Below, piece after piece: positions 12,668 to 14,811 of a DNA stretch of 14,811 nucleotides. Each line of letters begins with the position of its first letter. Within the stretch, counting starts at the first letter, position 1. A program made the translations under genes and the position numbers. The notes under the pieces are model-generated. The model saw only the letters and a list, made by a program, of their open reading frames with translations. It was not told the DNA's origin and did no database searches. Source of the stretch: an uncultured Bacteroidales bacterium (GTDB taxonomy: Bacteria > Bacteroidota > Bacteroidia > Bacteroidales > UBA932); the NCBI GenBank assembly GCA_945874815.1, contig CAMCIE010000008.1:1-14811 (forward strand), given 5' to 3'.

Positions 12668-13273
12668 TTAAAGGACTTCGATAAGTTCGACGATGAATTT
12701 GAGGGTTGCGTATGGAGGAATTGCTCCCGGAGCTCCGTTCTCTCCGTAACCCAGAGTGTAAGGGATGACGAATTCGTATTTTGCACCTTCCTTCATCAGC
12801 TGTACACCTTCAGTCCATCCTGCAATTACCTGGTTCAGTCCGAATACTGCAGGCTCGTTGCGGTCGTATGAGCTGTCGAATTTCTTGCCGTTGGTGAGTG
12901 TGCCTTCGTAGTGGCATTTCACCTTGTCAGTTGCCTTTGGCTGACGGCCTGTTCCTTCTTTGATGACTTTGTACTGCAGACCGCTTGGAAGTACTGTGAC
13001 TCCCTCCTGCTTTGCGTTGTCTGCGAGGTAGATTTCGCCTTCCTCACGCATTGCAGCTGCCATTGCAGCGTGTTCAGCCTGCTGTTTTTTCTCAATTTCT
13101 GCGAAATATTTGTCCAGAAGCTGGCTTGCCTCCTGGAATGAAACTGCAGGCTCAGCTCCTGTAAGGACTGCTTTTACTCCTGCAGCGAAATCTTCGAAAT
13201 TGATTTCCTGAATGCCTGATGAAAGCATGTTGTGGGCAATGCTCATGCCCAAAGCGTAACTGTTTTTATCCAT
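12668..13273 (-). CDS. FKBP-type peptidyl-prolyl cis-trans isomerase
   Basis: A 201-residue protein of the FklB/Mip-like type that catalyses prolyl isomerisation. There is no signal peptide (MDKNSYALGMSIAHNM), so it is probably cytoplasmic. Residues 1-90 form the helical dimerisation region with a charged, coiled-coil-like stretch (FAEIEKKQQAEHAAMAAAM). The FKBP domain (about 95-201) keeps the active-site residues: VKCHYEG, KKFDSSYDR, VIAGWTEGVQLM, YTLGYGENG and IPPYATLKFIVELIEV. It starts 9 bases after the stop of the alpha/beta-hydrolase gene and is probably co-transcribed with it. The hairpin at 12632-12662 terminates it. Confidence 0.93.
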   Translation of the reverse strand: MDKNSYALGMSIAHNMLSSGIQEINFEDFAAGVKAVLTGAEPAVSFQEASQLLDKYFAEIEKKQQAEHAAMAAAMREEGEIYLADNAKQEGVTVLPSGLQYKVIKEGTGRQPKATDKVKCHYEGTLTNGKKFDSSYDRNEPAVFGLNQVIAGWTEGVQLMKEGAKYEFVIPYTLGYGENGAPGAIPPYATLKFIVELIEVL

Positions 13274-13282
13274 AATAAGTAA

Positions 13283-14041
13283 TTAATATCCTATTTCCTT
13301 GAAAAAATCCAGAATGAAGTCTCCAATTTTGCGACAATTTCTGATATATGTTCCATGGCCCTCTCCCGGAAGAATCCTGTATTCCGCACCCGGGATATTC
13401 TCTCCGATGATTTTAGTATGCTCCGGAAGGATGATGTCATTTTCACCCGAGAGAACAAGACATGGTGTCTTTATGGTCTTCATATCCTCAATGGTCATGG
13501 TCGGCTCATTTATCATCATGATTTCCAGAGGCTTGGGATTCTCCTTATAGAAATGTTTCTGACGGAACGCTTCTGTCAGGGCTCCTTCTACGAATATGTT
13601 TGCTCCTCCTGTGATTATTGCTCCGAGCGTGCCCGGATACATTACCTCAAGCTGAAGGGCGATGATGCCTCCGTCGCTGTATCCGAAAACTGCCGGCTTG
13701 GTCAGACCCTTGGCTTTGATGAATTGCTCGACATCTGTCGCCATGTCTTTGTAATGATATTCGTCAAGAGCTTTGTTTGCACCCTGACCGCGTGAATCTA
13801 TGGCATATACCATATATCCCGCCTGGGCAAGCTGCCTTGTCGTGGTCTCGAACGTGTTGTGGCTGCCTCCGTTTCCATGCAGTAGGATTACTGGCTTGCC
13901 TCGTCCTTCGGCAGCATAAAACAAGCTCACGCCGTTCACTTCAATGGTGTCTGTGTAACTTACATAAGGCTCTGATTTACATGCAATCAGCGCAATTATC
14001 ACCAGGGCGGTCAACAATGCCCTGAAAAATCCTTTTGTCAT
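13283..14041 (-). CDS. Alpha/beta-hydrolase lipoprotein
   Basis: A 252-residue alpha/beta-hydrolase fold protein, probably an esterase, lipase or peptidase-like hydrolase; the substrate cannot be told. The signal MTKGFFRALLTALVIIALIAC ends in a lipobox LIAC, so it is a predicted lipoprotein. Visible elements are the oxyanion-hole HGNGG (PVILLHGNGGSHNTF), AIDSRGQG, the nucleophile elbow GYSDGG with catalytic Ser, the acid in VLSGENDIILP and the His in GEGHGTYI, so the triad is complete. The frame extends three codons further to a TTG at 14050, but the ATG at 14041 gives a standard lipoprotein signal and I prefer it. FKBP follows after 9 bases. The gene lies just behind the pnp hairpin on the same strand, and no clear promoter of its own is seen. 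Confidence 0.9.
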   Translation of the reverse strand: MTKGFFRALLTALVIIALIACKSEPYVSYTDTIEVNGVSLFYAAEGRGKPVILLHGNGGSHNTFETTTRQLAQAGYMVYAIDSRGQGANKALDEYHYKDMATDVEQFIKAKGLTKPAVFGYSDGGIIALQLEVMYPGTLGAIITGGANIFVEGALTEAFRQKHFYKENPKPLEIMMINEPTMTIEDMKTIKTPCLVLSGENDIILPEHTKIIGENIPGAEYRILPGEGHGTYIRNCRKIGDFILDFFKEIGY

Positions 14042-14060
14042 AATTCCCAAAACTTAAAGG

Positions 14061-14080
14061 GGCTGACTTTTCAGTCAGCC
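14061..14080 (-). terminator. Hairpin after pnp, probable terminator or attenuator
   Basis: GGCTGACT (14061-14068) and AGTCAGCC (14073-14080) form a perfect 8-bp stem with a 4-base loop, 24 bases after the pnp stop. On the minus strand it is followed by CCTTTAAGTTTT, a broken U-run, so termination may be partial and could allow readthrough into the hydrolase gene 19 bases later. Its AGAGGCTG stem start resembles the 12632-12662 terminator. Confidence 0.6.
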
Positions 14081-14104
14081 TCTTTCAATATAAAAAATAT
14101 CTTC

Positions 14105-14811
14105 TCAGAACATTTCCGGATCGTTGTTGTGCGAGTCAGAATTGTCATTCTGTCCACGGCGAGGACCTCTGCTGCGGTCGTCACGGCGAGGACCCCTGTC
14201 ATTCCTGCGGTCTCCGTTCTGACGGCGGTCATCGCGGCGTGGTCCTTTGTCACCCTGTGGCCTTGGCCTGCGCTCTGGCTCGACATAGCCTTCAGGTTTT
14301 TCGATAAGAGCCCTGCGGGAGAGTCTCATCTTGCCGGTCTTCTCATCGATTTCGAGGAGTTTTACGTCAACCTCGTCGCCAATGTTGAGGACATCTTCAA
14401 CTTTATCTGTCTTGCACCAGTCAATCTCTGAGATGTGAAGGAGTCCCTCCTTGCCAGGAAGAATCTCGACGAATGCTCCGAACTCAAGGATGGAAACGAC
14501 TTTACCGTGGTAAACTTTTCCAACCTCAGGAACAGCGCAGATGCCGTTGATCCAGTTGAGAGCCTTGTCCATTGACTCTTTGTTTTCTCCAAAGATATCA
14601 ACAACACCCTCAGTCTTGCCGTTGGTATTCTCCTCAGTGATTGTGATGACAGTGCCGGTCTCCCTCTGAATCTTCTGGATAACCTCTCCGCCTTTTCCGA
14701 TGATGGCTCCGATGAAGTCACCCGGAACACGGATCTGGATGATGCGAGGAACGAATGGCTTGTAGTCCTCACGTGGCTCGCTGATGGTCTTCATCATCTC
14801 GCCCATGATGT
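14105..14811 (-). CDS. pnp: Polyribonucleotide nucleotidyltransferase (PNPase), 5' part missing
   Basis: The C-terminal 235 residues of PNPase, a trimeric 3'-5' phosphorolytic exoribonuclease of RNA decay; the two catalytic RNase PH domains lie beyond the right edge. The visible part starts in the linker MGEMMKTISEPREDYKPF, then a KH domain with the GxxG loop (PGDFIGAIIGKGGEVIQKI) and an S1 domain (GKVYHGKVVSILEFGAFVEI, GLLHISEIDW, VKLLEIDEKTGKMRLSRR). After the S1 domain comes a tail of about 60 residues rich in Arg, Asp, Gly and Asn with repeated GPRRDDR units, ending NNDPEMF. Such tails are variable in Bacteroidota and probably disordered; a role in RNA or partner binding is inference. No frameshift is seen. 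Confidence 0.95.
   Translation of the reverse strand, partial: IMGEMMKTISEPREDYKPFVPRIIQIRVPGDFIGAIIGKGGEVIQKIQRETGTVITITEENTNGKTEGVVDIFGENKESMDKALNWINGICAVPEVGKVYHGKVVSILEFGAFVEILPGKEGLLHISEIDWCKTDKVEDVLNIGDEVDVKLLEIDEKTGKMRLSRRALIEKPEGYVEPERRPRPQGDKGPRRDDRRQNGDRRNDRGPRRDDRSRGPRRGQNDNSDSHNNDPEMF

Overview
The window comes from a Bacteroidota genome, most likely order Bacteroidales. The evidence is the protein content (clostripain-type C11 lipoprotein, lipoprotein dipeptidyl peptidase III with a HECLGH motif, Bacteroidales-type UxaA/UxaB/UxaC, LacI family regulator) and the intergenic regions, where TAnnTTTG -7 boxes of the Bacteroides sigma-ABfr kind recur while Shine-Dalgarno sequences are mostly absent. 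The species cannot be told from the sequence alone; an uncultured gut or rumen lineage is plausible. Most of the window is ordinary chromosome. I see no rRNA, tRNA, CRISPR array, insertion sequence or prophage.

Layout. (1) 1-1100 minus: 5' part of a C11 cysteine peptidase lipoprotein, running off the left edge. (2) 1234-3246 plus: lipoprotein dipeptidyl peptidase III, divergent from the C11 gene across a 133-bp region in which two TATCTTTG boxes form an inverted repeat. (3) 3224-4129 plus: XerD-type recombinase, overlapping the peptidase gene at its start and convergently overlapping corA by 48 bp at its end. (4) 4082-5035 minus: CorA transporter. (5) 5223-5861 minus: recR, between two different repeat-like sequences. 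(6) 5875-6840 minus: a BadF/BadG-type (N-acetylglucosamine kinase-like) sugar kinase whose last 44 codons are four 33-bp tandem repeats. (7) 6978-8030 plus: LacI family regulator. (8) 8082-12617: hexuronate catabolism, with uxaC-uxaA on minus and uxaB divergent on plus. (9) 12668-14041 minus: alpha/beta-hydrolase lipoprotein followed by an FKBP-type prolyl isomerase. (10) 14105-14811 minus: the 3' part of pnp (KH, S1 and an Arg/Asp-rich tail), running off the right edge.

How the genes work together. UxaC isomerises D-galacturonate to D-tagaturonate (and D-glucuronate to D-fructuronate), UxaB reduces tagaturonate to D-altronate, and UxaA dehydrates altronate to 2-keto-3-deoxygluconate. The genes for the next steps (KDG kinase and aldolase) are not here. 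The adjacent LacI regulator is the natural candidate to control these genes, and an imperfect palindrome between uxaC and uxaB sits where the -33 regions of both divergent promoters should be. The two peptidase lipoproteins fit a proteolytic, envelope-active lifestyle. RecR, XerD, CorA, FKBP and PNPase are housekeeping functions.

I did not find a clearly new biological system. The most notable structure is the 33-bp repeat that has become coding sequence at the end of the sugar kinase. It is open in all three minus-strand frames and lies on one side of recR, with a second, palindromic repeat-like element on the other side.
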